Part shown: one piece after another, positions 24,447 to 34,074 of the stretch
Layout: the number at the start of each line of letters is the position of its first letter
How positions within the stretch are numbered: position 1 is the first letter of the stretch
Assembly: GCA_905234015.1 (NCBI GenBank)
Contig: CAJOFK010000010.1
Span: 6,543 to 42,006 of the forward strand
Direction of reading: 5' to 3'
Length of the DNA stretch: 35,464 nt
DNA from: an uncultured Ruminococcus sp.
GTDB taxonomy: Bacteria; Bacillota; Clostridia; Oscillospirales; Acutalibacteraceae
The notes under the pieces: generated by a model
Told to the model about the DNA's origin: nothing
Database searches by the model: none
What the model saw: only the letters and a program-made list of their open reading frames with translations
Translations under genes and position numbers: made by a program

Positions 24447-26915
24447 ATGAAAAAAGAAAAATTCTCTATAACCGGAATGAGCTGTTCGGCTTGCTCAGCC
24501 GCCGTTCAGCGGTCGGTATGTAAGCTCAGTGGCATAAAGGAAGCTAACGTCAACCTGCTTACGAACTCGATGGAGGCTGAATTTGACGAAAACCTTATAA
24601 ATAATAAGGATATAATAAACGCGGTTAAAAAGGCAGGCTACGGCGCAAAGCTATACACCTCCGGCGAGGAGCAGTATAACACAGACAGCGATAAGGTTAA
24701 AAAACGCCTTATACTCTCCGTCGTTTTCCTTATTCCGCTTATGGCAGTTGCGATGAGTCATATGCTCGGAATACATCTAAGCATTATTGAAAATATGACT
24801 GTATTCGCGTTATGCCAGCTTATTTTTTTAATTCCGATACTTATACTCAACAGAAAGTTTTTTATAAGCGGATTTAAGTCGCTAATAAAACTCCGCCCTA
24901 ATATGGACGCTTTAATCGCTCTGGGAGCCGGAGTTTCAATCGGCTACAGCCTTTACGTTATGACGGTATGTACCGTAAACGGCTATACTATGCCCGAAGC
25001 CTCGGCTTTAGGTCTGCATTATTATTTTGAATCCGCAGGTATGATACTCACCTTTATAACGATCGGAAAATACCTCGAAAGTAAAAGTAAAAGCAAAACC
25101 TCATCCGCAATCAGCAAGCTAATTAAGCTTACTCCGAAAACTGCGTTAGTTGAAAAGAACGGTAAGGAGCATGAAATTCAAACAAGCGAGGTTAAAAACG
25201 GAGATATCGTTATCTGCAAAAACGGTATGTCAATTCCTGTTGACGGAACTATAGTAAACGGAAGCTGCAGCGTTGACGAAAGCGCTATCACAGGCGAGAG
25301 TATTCCTGTTGATAAGGCGATATCCGACAGCGTTATTGGAGGTACCGTAGTTAATTCGGGATACATAAAAATCGAAGCCGTAAGCACAGGAAGCGAAACT
25401 ACCCTTTCAAAGATTATAAAGCTCGTTGAGGACGCAACAACCTCGAAGGCTCCGATTGCCAGAATAGCCGATAAAGTCGCGGGGATATTTGTACCCTCGG
25501 TAATCGCAATAGCTTTAATAACGACTATTATATGGCTTATTTCGGGTATGGAAGTCGGTAAGGCGATATCCTTCGGAATAGCCGTACTGGTTATTTCCTG
25601 CCCCTGCGCGCTCGGGCTCGCAACTCCTACTGCGATAATGGTCGGTACGGGAAAAGCGGCAAGCTGCGGAATACTCATAAAATCCGCCGAAGCGCTCGAA
25701 ACTGCTAACAAGATTAAAACAGTTATCCTCGATAAAACCGGTACAATTACCACAGGCTCGCCCAAGGTCACGGATGTTTTATCATACTCCGATAATCTTT
25801 TAGAAATCGCCTATTCCCTCGAAAACAACTCCGAACATCCGCTTGCAAAAGCGGTAGTTGAATACGCTAAAGAGAATAACATAACTTTAATAAATGCCGA
25901 AAACTTTAAATCCTACACAGGCGCGGGAGTATCAGCAGAGATAAACTCAAAAACCTATTACTCGGGTAATTATTCATTCATAAGAAAGATGAATATTGAA
26001 TTCGATAATAATTCTATAATAGAATTATACAACGAGGGTAAAACTCCCCTCTTCTTTGCCGATAATGAAAAAGTAATCGGCGTTATCGCGGTTGCCGATA
26101 CAATAAAAGAGAGCAGTAAAAATGCCGTTGCGCAGCTTGACGCCCTCACAATAACCTCCGTTATGCTTACCGGAGATAATAAGCAGACTGCCGCTTCTAT
26201 TCAGAAAAAAGCGAATATAAAAAAGGCATACGCTCAGGTTCTGCCTCATCAAAAGGAGCAGATTGTGCGTAAATATAAGAAAAGCGGAGCTGCCGCAATG
26301 GTCGGCGACGGAATAAACGACTCCCCTGCCCTTGTTACCGCAGACGTCGGAATCGCAATCGGCGCCGGAACGGATATCGCTATCGACTCAGCCGATATAG
26401 TATTAATGAAAAGCGAGCTGACCGATGTTGTAACGCTTTTTGAGTTAAGCCGCGCTGTAGTAAGGAATATAAAGGAAAACCTTTTCTGGGCTTTTATATA
26501 CAATATAATATGTATTCCTTTAGCCGCGGGAGCATTTTACAATCTACTCGGCTGGCAGCTTGAGCCTATGTTCGGCACAATCGCAATGAGCTTAAGCTCA
26601 ATCTGCGTAGTATCAAACGCTTTAAGACTGAGAGGTTTTAAACCGAAAAACATTATTCCCGATATAAAAGAGATTAATAATTTTGAAACTATAACGCCCG
26701 ACGACACCACCTCAAACAGCAAGGTTATAAAAATCGAGGGTATGATGTGCGAGCATTGTGTCGCCAGAGTTCAGAAAGCTTTAGAGTCAATCACCGACAT
26801 GCCCGTAACCGTCAGCCTCTCCGATAACAGCGCAACAGCAGACGTCACACTCGATAACAAAACAATTACCGAAGCGATAAATAAAGCTGGATACAAGGTT
26901 ATTTCTATAGATTAA
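24447..26915 (+). CDS. copA: Copper-translocating P-type ATPase CopA
   Basis: This 822-residue P1B-type ATPase exports Cu(I). An N-terminal heavy-metal-associated domain has CSAC (C13, C16). The actuator TGES is at 282-285. The transmembrane copper site is CPC (385-387) in SCPCALGLATP. D429 in DKTGTITTG is phosphorylated, and SEHPLAKAV and MVGDGINDSPAL follow. A second heavy-metal-associated domain sits at the C-terminus (CEHC, C768 and C771), an arrangement seen in clostridial copper ATPases. The ATG at 24447 follows AGGTG by six bases; a GTG three codons upstream is less likely. No CopZ or CsoR gene is adjacent. Confidence 0.96.
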   Translation: MKKEKFSITGMSCSACSAAVQRSVCKLSGIKEANVNLLTNSMEAEFDENLINNKDIINAVKKAGYGAKLYTSGEEQYNTDSDKVKKRLILSVVFLIPLMAVAMSHMLGIHLSIIENMTVFALCQLIFLIPILILNRKFFISGFKSLIKLRPNMDALIALGAGVSIGYSLYVMTVCTVNGYTMPEASALGLHYYFESAGMILTFITIGKYLESKSKSKTSSAISKLIKLTPKTALVEKNGKEHEIQTSEVKNGDIVICKNGMSIPVDGTIVNGSCSVDESAITGESIPVDKAISDSVIGGTVVNSGYIKIEAVSTGSETTLSKIIKLVEDATTSKAPIARIADKVAGIFVPSVIAIALITTIIWLISGMEVGKAISFGIAVLVISCPCALGLATPTAIMVGTGKAASCGILIKSAEALETANKIKTVILDKTGTITTGSPKVTDVLSYSDNLLEIAYSLENNSEHPLAKAVVEYAKENNITLINAENFKSYTGAGVSAEINSKTYYSGNYSFIRKMNIEFDNNSIIELYNEGKTPLFFADNEKVIGVIAVADTIKESSKNAVAQLDALTITSVMLTGDNKQTAASIQKKANIKKAYAQVLPHQKEQIVRKYKKSGAAAMVGDGINDSPALVTADVGIAIGAGTDIAIDSADIVLMKSELTDVVTLFELSRAVVRNIKENLFWAFIYNIICIPLAAGAFYNLLGWQLEPMFGTIAMSLSSICVVSNALRLRGFKPKNIIPDIKEINNFETITPDDTTSNSKVIKIEGMMCEHCVARVQKALESITDMPVTVSLSDNSATADVTLDNKTITEAINKAGYKVISID

Positions 26916-26942
26916 AGGTATCCATAATAACCGGAGGCATGT

Positions 26943-27689
26943 ATGAAACTTCATATACTCGGATGCTCAGGGTGGATTCCCGGCAAAAACGAAACAAGCT
27001 GCTTTATGATTGAGCACAAAAATCGCCTGATAATTCTCGATATGGGTACAGGTATTTCAAATCTCTGCAAGTATAAAGAAACTCTCAGTAAGTACGACGA
27101 GGTTTCGATTATTCTCTCCCACTATCACCTTGACCATACAATAGGCATAATCTATCTCTTACCTTATGTTAAGGAGAAAAAGCTCGTTATTCACGGCCCC
27201 GGAAAGCCGTATTACACTATGGGCACAGAGGGCTATCTTACCGAGCTGTTGAGGACAGAATTTTTCTCAAGACCTCTGCTAAAAATAGCAAAGCAGGTTG
27301 AATGTCGTGATTATACAGCCGACGGCTTTAAAATCGGCGATATCGAGATAGGTATCAAGGAACAGATTCACTCGGCGCCGTCTTTTCAGATTTCAATCGA
27401 CAAAAAGCTGATTTATGCTACCGACACAGCATTTGTGCCTTCGTTATTTAAAGAAGATAATTCAGGCGCGGTATTACTTCACGAATGCTGGGAAACCTCA
27501 GACACGGGAAATTCGAAGCACTCTTCCCTGCCTATGCTGATAGAAGGACTAAGCAAAAAGAACTTTAAAAAGATAATTTTGATTCATCAAAATCCCGAAT
27601 GGACTGATGAGGATTACGAAAACATCAAAAATCAAACTGAAAAAACCGTTTTCTCGCTCGGAGAAGACGGAACAAAATTTGAAATATAA
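26943..27689 (+). CDS. MBL-fold metallohydrolase (RNase Z/YhfI-like)
   Basis: This 248-residue metallo-beta-lactamase-fold protein has the zinc motif SHYHLDH (H60, H62, D64, H65). Further metal or fold residues are in ILDMGTGIS, IHSAPSF, YATDTAFV and the C-terminal IHQNPEW. The lack of the RNase Z exosite arm and its general style suggest a stand-alone phosphodiesterase or hydrolase of the YhfI type rather than the tRNA 3' processing enzyme. GGAGG lies five bases before the ATG. It starts 27 bases after copA and is probably co-transcribed, with no obvious functional link to copper. Confidence 0.85.
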   Translation: MKLHILGCSGWIPGKNETSCFMIEHKNRLIILDMGTGISNLCKYKETLSKYDEVSIILSHYHLDHTIGIIYLLPYVKEKKLVIHGPGKPYYTMGTEGYLTELLRTEFFSRPLLKIAKQVECRDYTADGFKIGDIEIGIKEQIHSAPSFQISIDKKLIYATDTAFVPSLFKEDNSGAVLLHECWETSDTGNSKHSSLPMLIEGLSKKNFKKIILIHQNPEWTDEDYENIKNQTEKTVFSLGEDGTKFEI

Positions 27690-27711
27690 AATACAAAAAA
27701 ATATCTGCACA

Positions 27712-27748
27712 AAGAAAAGGAACTGCATTTGTAGCAGTTCCTTTTCTT
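27712..27748. terminator. Bidirectional terminator
   Basis: A perfect 15-bp stem (AAGAAAAGGAACTGC with its complement) encloses a seven-base loop. Both strands give a T-rich 3' arm (CCTTTTCTT). It lies between the convergent ends of the MBL gene and the LRR-dockerin gene. Confidence 0.82.
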
Positions 27749-27813
27749 AAAAAGAAATTTATGAAAACAAAAACGTAGAAGTCAATTTTTATACAAAAGG
27801 TTTTTACTGTTTT

Positions 27814-28692
27814 TTAAAATTCATTAATTAATTTTGCTATCTTAGCCTGAATCAGCGTAGCGTCACGGATAGTAACGTCCCCACTCTTATTAACGTCCGC
27901 GCATTTCATAGCGAAATCCGAACTGAATTCTTTGATACCGATTTTATACTTCTGTATAAATGTAACGTCGAGGATATTAACATCGCCGTCATCATTAGCG
28001 TCGCCGAGATTAATATCAAGATAATAATACTTAATATTGTTATCTTTAGCAAACTGTTCAGCGTAGCTGTCTCTGTAGCAATTGATGACAACATTCGGAC
28101 TATCCTTAAAAGCAGAAGATTTAATATCGATTACTGAGCTGGGAATTCTTACGTACTCCAGTGACGGACAATTAGCAAAAGCCAGTTTTTCTATCGACGG
28201 AACTCCGTCGGCAATCATAACTTTATTTAAAGATGAACAATTGTAACAGCACTGTGCCGGTACGGAAAGATTGTTTGGATAAAAATCAAAACTTTTAATC
28301 CCTGTACAATCCTGAAATGCTTGATCACCAATTTCGGTTATTCCTATGGGTACAGAAATATTATCGTTTAAACCGGTACAACCCTTAAAAGCCATACTGC
28401 CGATTCGAGTCAAATAATTTGCGTTACCCATATCTATCGAAGTAATATACTCGTTATTACGCATACCCTGATTCGCGATTTCCTTAATATAACTGCCATC
28501 CAGCTGCGCCGGGACAACAACGCTTGTTTTGCTGTTGTCCCAACCGCAGATTGATATATAGTCGTCATATAATACCGTATAGGAAAATCCTTTATAGGTA
28601 TATATTGTTTCAGCATAAACACTGAAAAAAGAAGAACATAGAATAACCGCCGCCAATATCATCGATAAGATTAATACTGATTTTTTTTTCAT
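27814..28692 (-). CDS. Secreted leucine-rich repeat (BspA-type) protein with type I dockerin
   Basis: This 292-residue secreted protein has a signal peptide at residues 1-27 (SFFSVYAE at the cleavage region). BspA-type leucine-rich repeats fill about 55-210, recognisable from units such as ITSIDMGNANYLTRIGSMAF and IPSSVIDIKSSAF. A type I dockerin occupies 229-290 with two calcium loops, GDANDDGDVNILD and ADVNKSGDVTIRD. Dockerins dock onto cohesins of scaffold or cell-surface proteins, and BspA repeats usually bind proteins or host surfaces. No cohesin or scaffold is in the window. It is the third gene in line after the giant protein and the 46-residue peptide. Confidence 0.92.
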   Translation of the reverse strand: MKKKSVLILSMILAAVILCSSFFSVYAETIYTYKGFSYTVLYDDYISICGWDNSKTSVVVPAQLDGSYIKEIANQGMRNNEYITSIDMGNANYLTRIGSMAFKGCTGLNDNISVPIGITEIGDQAFQDCTGIKSFDFYPNNLSVPAQCCYNCSSLNKVMIADGVPSIEKLAFANCPSLEYVRIPSSVIDIKSSAFKDSPNVVINCYRDSYAEQFAKDNNIKYYYLDINLGDANDDGDVNILDVTFIQKYKIGIKEFSSDFAMKCADVNKSGDVTIRDATLIQAKIAKLINEF

Positions 28693-28714
28693 ATCAAGAC
28701 ATCCTTATCGTAAA

Positions 28715-28740
28715 GCAGGCTGCAGCATAGTAAAGCCTGC
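28715..28740 (-). terminator. Hairpin between small peptide and LRR-dockerin gene
   Basis: GCAGGCT and AGCCTGC pair across a 12-base loop, followed by only TTT on the minus strand. It could be partial termination or a processing/stability hairpin that sets different levels of the flanking genes. Confidence 0.35.
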
Positions 28741-28761
28741 AATAGTGTTTTAAAGCCAATA

Positions 28762-28902
28762 TTACCAGTTATCTCCCCAACCGGGATTTGCTCCGCCGCC
28801 GCCTTCAGTGACTGTCGGCTCAGGATCACTGACTGTTAAAACATCATATTTAACTTTAACTTCTATTTTTTCAAATTCAGGTTTAGAATAAGCCTTTTTC
28901 AT
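28762..28902 (-). CDS. 46-residue peptide with Gly-rich Trp-ended tail
   Basis: This short open frame starts 18 bases after the stop of the giant gene and has a good ribosome site (AGGAAGGTGA, about eight bases before ATG). Residues 1-20 are charged (MKKAYSKPEFEKIEV). They are followed by VLTVSDPEPTVTE, then GGGGANPGWGDNW at the very end. There is no signal peptide or membrane segment. The YxxP-type start resembles leaders of some ribosomally made, modified peptides, and the Asp/Gly/Trp tail could be a core, but no maturation enzyme or transporter is adjacent. It may instead be a small adaptor of the secreted protein. No function is claimed. The gene is likely real, given its spacing and ribosome site. 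Confidence 0.7.
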   Translation of the reverse strand: MKKAYSKPEFEKIEVKVKYDVLTVSDPEPTVTEGGGGANPGWGDNW

Positions 28903-28920
28903 TTACCATTCACCTTCCTG

Positions 28921-31900
28921 TTATCTGTTTGCCGTATATCGCATACAGAAGTATGCAGGCGAGCTGTAAGTTATCGTACCGGAGGAATCCTTAATATAGG
29001 CATACGCTCTGAATACATAATTATCAACATTTGAATTATTCTTGAATAAATAACCGCTCTGACCATATTGACTATAGAAAGAATAGTTAAACTCGATACG
29101 ATTCTTATCATTAAGCTTTGACTTAATGGAATTTGTTCCGTCTGCTGAATTAACTCTTATGTATTTGCCTGAGGAGCCGCTGTTCACAATACCGTTAAGC
29201 GTAGAAGCATCCGGGATAGTGCTGTCATACTGAGCCTTATATAAAGCTGTATCCGGGGTGCTTGCATCGCCCTGAGCTACTGTTGAACCGCCCTTTGTAG
29301 TAGGAACAGCTTCAATAATCATTCCGCAGTCACTTACACTGCTGCTCGAGCTAACCTCCTGACCTTTGTAGTTATAAGAAAGCATAAAGTCATTATAAAT
29401 CAGGTCAGCTGCAGTTGCTTGGCTATCGGTTGTCTGTGAGGTCGAACTGTTCCACTGGTTACGGGTGCTTCCGAGGTAGAGTATAGAAGCGGATGATGTA
29501 TCACCGCCGTCGGAGTAGTTATTATGCCAGAAATCAGCTTCATCATCGCTGTAGACCGGAATAATATAGTAGTTTCCATAAGAACGATAGTTAAAGTCAG
29601 GATAATAAATCTTAAAAAGTTCCTCGGTATTATTAACGTTATTTACCGACCAATATGCAAAGTACTTAACTGTTGAACCGTCGGAAGAATAAATCTGCTC
29701 GGGAGCGGTAATAAAGTCGTTGCCCGTATGGTTTACGTCAGCAGGATCAATAATTTTCTTTGCTCTGTCCTCGTTATAAGTAGCGGTAGAAGTGAAGAAT
29801 CTTCCGTACTGTGTATCAATTTCTACAGTAGGCTCATCTTCCGATTCAAGAATCTTACCCTGATTTGTGCCTGACCCCTCAGCTTTAGCTGTATACTTTT
29901 TATAGCTTACGCCGCTTGCTGTGCCTGCGGCTGTGTAGTATGAGTAAGGAAGGTCAAAAATTGCATAAGAATCGACATCATCCTCCTGCGTATAATTAAC
30001 ACTAACAGTAAACCTGTAAGTAGATGTGTTATAAGCAGAAGCTTTAGAATATGTTGTGCTGTAGTTTAAAGTCATATTCTTATTAAAGTTACTCTCGAAG
30101 GGAGCCTTCGCCTTTACAAAAGCGCCGCTGAGAACGTGGTCGCCCGATACATATTTCTCATACTCTTTAGAGGTAAAGGTACCGTCAACCTTAAATGAGC
30201 CGTTATTCGTAGTGCTACCGCGTTTCGGATACGTGTAAGTGAATGTGTAATAATGGTTTTGAATAGTAATCTTCGAGAAATACTCGACAGATAATACATT
30301 CTGAGAAGTTCCTCCCGAGTTAAAGAGAGTGCTCACCTTAAAGCCGAAGGTATATGGGTTACTGCCGGTTTTAGTAGTTACTCCTCCGAATTGTGCTGAT
30401 TTAGAACACGTCATATTGACGAAATTATCGTCACCGGTTGGGGCAGTAATCAGTGTAACCTGAATATAGGCATCCTTCAGGGCATTAGTAATGTAATCGC
30501 TGTCAAGCGTTACGTCATCTTCAGATATACCTGAATCGTAGAGCAAATCAGTTTTAGCATCGCTTGAATAAAATTCTACACGAATCTGTGTTGTACCTGA
30601 ACCCGTAGAATCAGAGCTGAGGTTATGTGAGAGATTTAAATATCCTGAAGTAACGGGCTTAAATCGAGCGACAAGTGTATCCTTAGCAGACATCGGAGTC
30701 GAGGCTGTAGCTTTATCACTTAATTCTGTATAAGTACCACCGTCATACTCAATCTGCCAGCTGTCAAATACCCATCCTGCAGCTGATTTAGCTGTAAACT
30801 CGAAGTTACCCGAGTTAATTAATACGTCTCCTGATTCCCTCTCGCCGTCAAAAGATGAATTAGTAAAATATGCCTGACAGCTTGTGTGTGAACCTTTATT
30901 TGTTTTACTGTTGTAGCCCGAAGTATATGAAGACTCGTCTACATATGCAGAACCGTTCCAGTATTGAATCTTAATATTTGCGCTTACCATATCGGTCGCG
31001 TAGGTGTAGTACCATCTTGCGTCCATTCTGTATGCGCCGTAGTCACCCGAGGTAGAAGCGTTCTTACCCATTCTCTGAGCGTTCTTCTCGTAGGTAATGT
31101 AGACATAACGTCCAACAGCATTGCTGCCGGAAGTGCCGCTTGTTTTTAAATTAGTGTAAAGCGTTTTGTAGTTAGTAATTTGATCGCTGTAAGTAACGCC
31201 GTCAAAGGTTCTGTTTGAAACGCCGGGGTAAGTAGTAGTGCTGAAGCTGTCTGCTGAAGAAAGGAGGAATATTGAAGGCGGAACAGCCTTTCTGTTAGAA
31301 GCTGCTGTCTGCAATGTGTAGCCGCTGCTGGTACTTCTGTAACCTGCCGAGGTTCCGTCAGCATTTGTAACAGCCGTCGTGTATCCGCTGCTTGACGAAG
31401 GAGTATAAATGAGCCAACCGGTACCGTAGTCACCGGAAATCGTTTCGTTATATCCTGTAGAGATAACGCGGATAGCGGGTTTAGACTGTTCATCAGACGC
31501 GCTGTAAGAGGTACTTATTACGTTTCCGAAGAGGTCAACAGGTCTACCGTAACGGTCTGTAAGCAGCTCCCATCCGTTTCGGCTGCTTCCCGCGATAGTC
31601 GTTACATCAGAGTATGTAAGACTCGAATTCGGATTACTTTTTGAGTAACTCCAGTTAATACCGTTGTTAGCGTCACCGTAAAGATTACGGTTATAGGCTG
31701 TTGTCTCTCTTTTCAGACGCATAATAATAGAGTTCGGTTTATTACCCTGACTGTCGCGCTTCTCGTTATAAATCTTATAGAAGTCGTCAAAGTCGTAGGT
31801 CTGCATATGCTTATTATCATCGCCTACATCTGTACCTGTAGTCCAGCCGTAGATTAAGTTTTTATGAACGTGATCAGCGTAACCGTTACTTACAGTTACA

Positions 31901-33906
31901 CCTTTGATTTTTGTTCCGTCGTTGGTAGTAGAATAAATCGCTTTACTGTTAATCGGAATATCCATGCTGTACTTTCCGTCAACATATACCATCGGCTGTC
32001 CGGGATATACGCCGAAGCTGTCCTGGTAACCGTAAATATCTCCGTAGAACGGGAAAGCGTATGGAGTGTTACCCCAACCGGCTTCATTCTGCATTTTATC
32101 ATCAAAACCTTCAAGATAGAAGGTGATGCAGTTACTGCTGTCAGTAAAATAGTAGATAGGTGTAATTTCAAATTTTGTATTAGCGGCGGAGTTTGCCGGG
32201 ATAGTGTAATACATTGTGTATACGCCGTTTGTACCGTCGGAGGTGCCTGTATTAGCACCCTTAACATTATCACCGCTCTTATAGGTGACGCCGTTAATAC
32301 ACCAACCCTTTACATAATATTTACTACGCCAGCTATTGTAATTGGTGATAGTTGTAGTGAGTTTAATCTTAGTACCCGCTTCTATTGAAGCAGTCTCATA
32401 CTCACTGTCATAGTAATATGCAGAAGCATTGTTAATATCGCAAACAACCGTAGACTTTCCGGATATAGCAGATCCGTCATCAAGAGTCATCGAGGTTTTT
32501 GCTATCGCGGCAAAGTTATATAAATATTTACTGTTATAACCGCTTAGACCTGTAGCGCCTGCGTGAGTTTTATTGTCCCAGTCTATCGGCGCCGCACCGT
32601 CTTTAGCATAAACAGTTACGTTACTGTTGCCGATTTCCCATGAAAGAACACCAGTTGCGGCATTCCAGGTGAATTTTACGTTTTTGCCCGACGCGCCGCT
32701 TACAAACCATTTGTTATCATTGCCCGGAGAACGGTCACAATTTTGAATAGCCGCGGCTACACCCGAACCCGAAGCGTGAGTAGCAGGATGGAAAGCATTG
32801 CTGTTTGTATCTCGTACAGTGACATACTGAGTAGATCTTGTAGAAGCTAGCGTATATGTATAAGTATCTCCCGAGGTGTTAGTAAAAGCATAACTTGTGC
32901 CGGTCGTATCAGTTCCGTTAACATAACCTGTAAGGTAGTAAGTCGGAGCAGAATACCAGCAACTGACGCTGCTTTTATCACTTTTATACTTTACCCATAA
33001 AGTTTTCTTACCAGCAGAACTGGAAATGGTGAACGCTTGGTTTTGCGAACCGTCCTGTCCGTCTTTCCATGTGCCGCTCATACTGGTAGCATTATTTGAA
33101 ACGGTAACATTACTACTGTTATTTTGCGGATTAAAAGATTTTCCCTCATCATTCGTAAATCTAAAGTAATGAGCTTGATTTGCGTTAAAGCTATATTTGT
33201 AGTAATAATATGTTCCATCATAACTTACAGCCGTAAGCGCTTTTCCGCCTGATGAAGCGGTCCAGTTTGTCGCACCGTTTATATTACCGTAAATCCATAA
33301 ACCCGGAGCACTTGAAAGATCACCACCGCCGCTGCTTCCGCCGCCGCTGCCTGAGGTTGGATATGTAACTCCGATAGCTACAGCACCGTCACTATTATCT
33401 TCACGCTTTAATGTGAAGGTATAGGTTCCTGCGTATGTAGAGGTAAGAGTTGCGTTGTTGCTATTATTAGTATTAAAATAGTATTCATTATCAGAACCTG
33501 TATAAGTTTTGCTTGCTCCGTACCAAGCTGTACCGCTGTAAGTAGAAATAACCTTAAATGTATAGGATGTATTTGCTGCTAAATCAACGGTATATACTCC
33601 TGAAGAGTTGAAATTAGCTGTTGTAGTCCAGCTGTTGAACGAACCCGAAATACCATACACGTTCGCCGCGCCTGTACGGTTTTTAACCTTTTTTGTTGAT
33701 GCAGCTGATTTTTTAGTTGATGAAGTATCTGCGCTTTTTGCACTTAATTTAGTATCATCCGATTTAACTGCTGACTTGGTTGTTGTGCCGTATGACGATG
33801 ATGTGCTGGAAGCGATTGCACCTGTCACTAATGTTGTGATCATTAAAACAAGTACTAACAGAATAGAAACTATCGGCTTTGAAGACCGTAGCAATTTTGT
33901 TTTCAT
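28921..33906 (-). CDS. Giant secreted multidomain protein (1661 residues), unknown function
   Basis: A classical signal peptide (residues 1-33, ending TTLVTGAIAS) is followed by a Ser/Thr/Lys/Ala-rich linker to about residue 75. Three beta-sandwich-like modules then follow, beginning VYGISGSFNSW, LWIYGNINGATNW and YYLTGYVNGTDT. They resemble carbohydrate-binding modules such as starch-binding types. After a large unrecognised middle, a region near 1000-1110 (SAAGWVFDSWQIEYDGG, then DTLVARFKP) resembles InlB-type bacterial repeats. Composition is rich in Ser, Thr, Tyr, Gly and Asn. No LPXTG, SLH, dockerin or cohesin is seen, so how it attaches is unknown. GGAGG seven bases upstream fixes the ATG at 33906. 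Adhesin or glycan-binding protein is the best guess. Confidence 0.85.
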   Translation of the reverse strand: MKTKLLRSSKPIVSILLVLVLMITTLVTGAIASSTSSSYGTTTKSAVKSDDTKLSAKSADTSSTKKSAASTKKVKNRTGAANVYGISGSFNSWTTTANFNSSGVYTVDLAANTSYTFKVISTYSGTAWYGASKTYTGSDNEYYFNTNNSNNATLTSTYAGTYTFTLKREDNSDGAVAIGVTYPTSGSGGGSSGGGDLSSAPGLWIYGNINGATNWTASSGGKALTAVSYDGTYYYYKYSFNANQAHYFRFTNDEGKSFNPQNNSSNVTVSNNATSMSGTWKDGQDGSQNQAFTISSSAGKKTLWVKYKSDKSSVSCWYSAPTYYLTGYVNGTDTTGTSYAFTNTSGDTYTYTLASTRSTQYVTVRDTNSNAFHPATHASGSGVAAAIQNCDRSPGNDNKWFVSGASGKNVKFTWNAATGVLSWEIGNSNVTVYAKDGAAPIDWDNKTHAGATGLSGYNSKYLYNFAAIAKTSMTLDDGSAISGKSTVVCDINNASAYYYDSEYETASIEAGTKIKLTTTITNYNSWRSKYYVKGWCINGVTYKSGDNVKGANTGTSDGTNGVYTMYYTIPANSAANTKFEITPIYYFTDSSNCITFYLEGFDDKMQNEAGWGNTPYAFPFYGDIYGYQDSFGVYPGQPMVYVDGKYSMDIPINSKAIYSTTNDGTKIKGVTVSNGYADHVHKNLIYGWTTGTDVGDDNKHMQTYDFDDFYKIYNEKRDSQGNKPNSIIMRLKRETTAYNRNLYGDANNGINWSYSKSNPNSSLTYSDVTTIAGSSRNGWELLTDRYGRPVDLFGNVISTSYSASDEQSKPAIRVISTGYNETISGDYGTGWLIYTPSSSSGYTTAVTNADGTSAGYRSTSSGYTLQTAASNRKAVPPSIFLLSSADSFSTTTYPGVSNRTFDGVTYSDQITNYKTLYTNLKTSGTSGSNAVGRYVYITYEKNAQRMGKNASTSGDYGAYRMDARWYYTYATDMVSANIKIQYWNGSAYVDESSYTSGYNSKTNKGSHTSCQAYFTNSSFDGERESGDVLINSGNFEFTAKSAAGWVFDSWQIEYDGGTYTELSDKATASTPMSAKDTLVARFKPVTSGYLNLSHNLSSDSTGSGTTQIRVEFYSSDAKTDLLYDSGISEDDVTLDSDYITNALKDAYIQVTLITAPTGDDNFVNMTCSKSAQFGGVTTKTGSNPYTFGFKVSTLFNSGGTSQNVLSVEYFSKITIQNHYYTFTYTYPKRGSTTNNGSFKVDGTFTSKEYEKYVSGDHVLSGAFVKAKAPFESNFNKNMTLNYSTTYSKASAYNTSTYRFTVSVNYTQEDDVDSYAIFDLPYSYYTAAGTASGVSYKKYTAKAEGSGTNQGKILESEDEPTVEIDTQYGRFFTSTATYNEDRAKKIIDPADVNHTGNDFITAPEQIYSSDGSTVKYFAYWSVNNVNNTEELFKIYYPDFNYRSYGNYYIIPVYSDDEADFWHNNYSDGGDTSSASILYLGSTRNQWNSSTSQTTDSQATAADLIYNDFMLSYNYKGQEVSSSSSVSDCGMIIEAVPTTKGGSTVAQGDASTPDTALYKAQYDSTIPDASTLNGIVNSGSSGKYIRVNSADGTNSIKSKLNDKNRIEFNYSFYSQYGQSGYLFKNNSNVDNYVFRAYAYIKDSSGTITYSSPAYFCMRYTANR

Positions 33907-33937
33907 AAATTAACCTCCGTTCTGCGCGATTGCGCGT

Positions 33938-33956
33938 TAACAATTAATAATTGTTA
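33938..33956. repeat. Perfect 19-bp palindrome in giant-gene leader
   Basis: TAACAATTA and TAATTGTTA are perfect inverted copies around one base, about 32 bases before the giant-gene ATG. A degenerate copy of the same motif (TAATTAATTGTTTA) follows at about 33964-33977. This is an operator-like arrangement. Confidence 0.6.
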
Positions 33957-34074
33957 GAATTTAATAATTAATTGTTTAAATCCGAGTTAAGATTCGTATT
34001 ATTTCGTTCTCAACCCGATTATCGGCGCGTGAAAAACCTAAACCTTTTCCCGTCTGACCTCGGAATGAACTATG

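Noticed and set aside
31864..32388. 174-codon plus-strand frame opposite the giant gene
   Set aside because: It is antisense to a continuous coding frame, with no ribosome site or recognisable domain.
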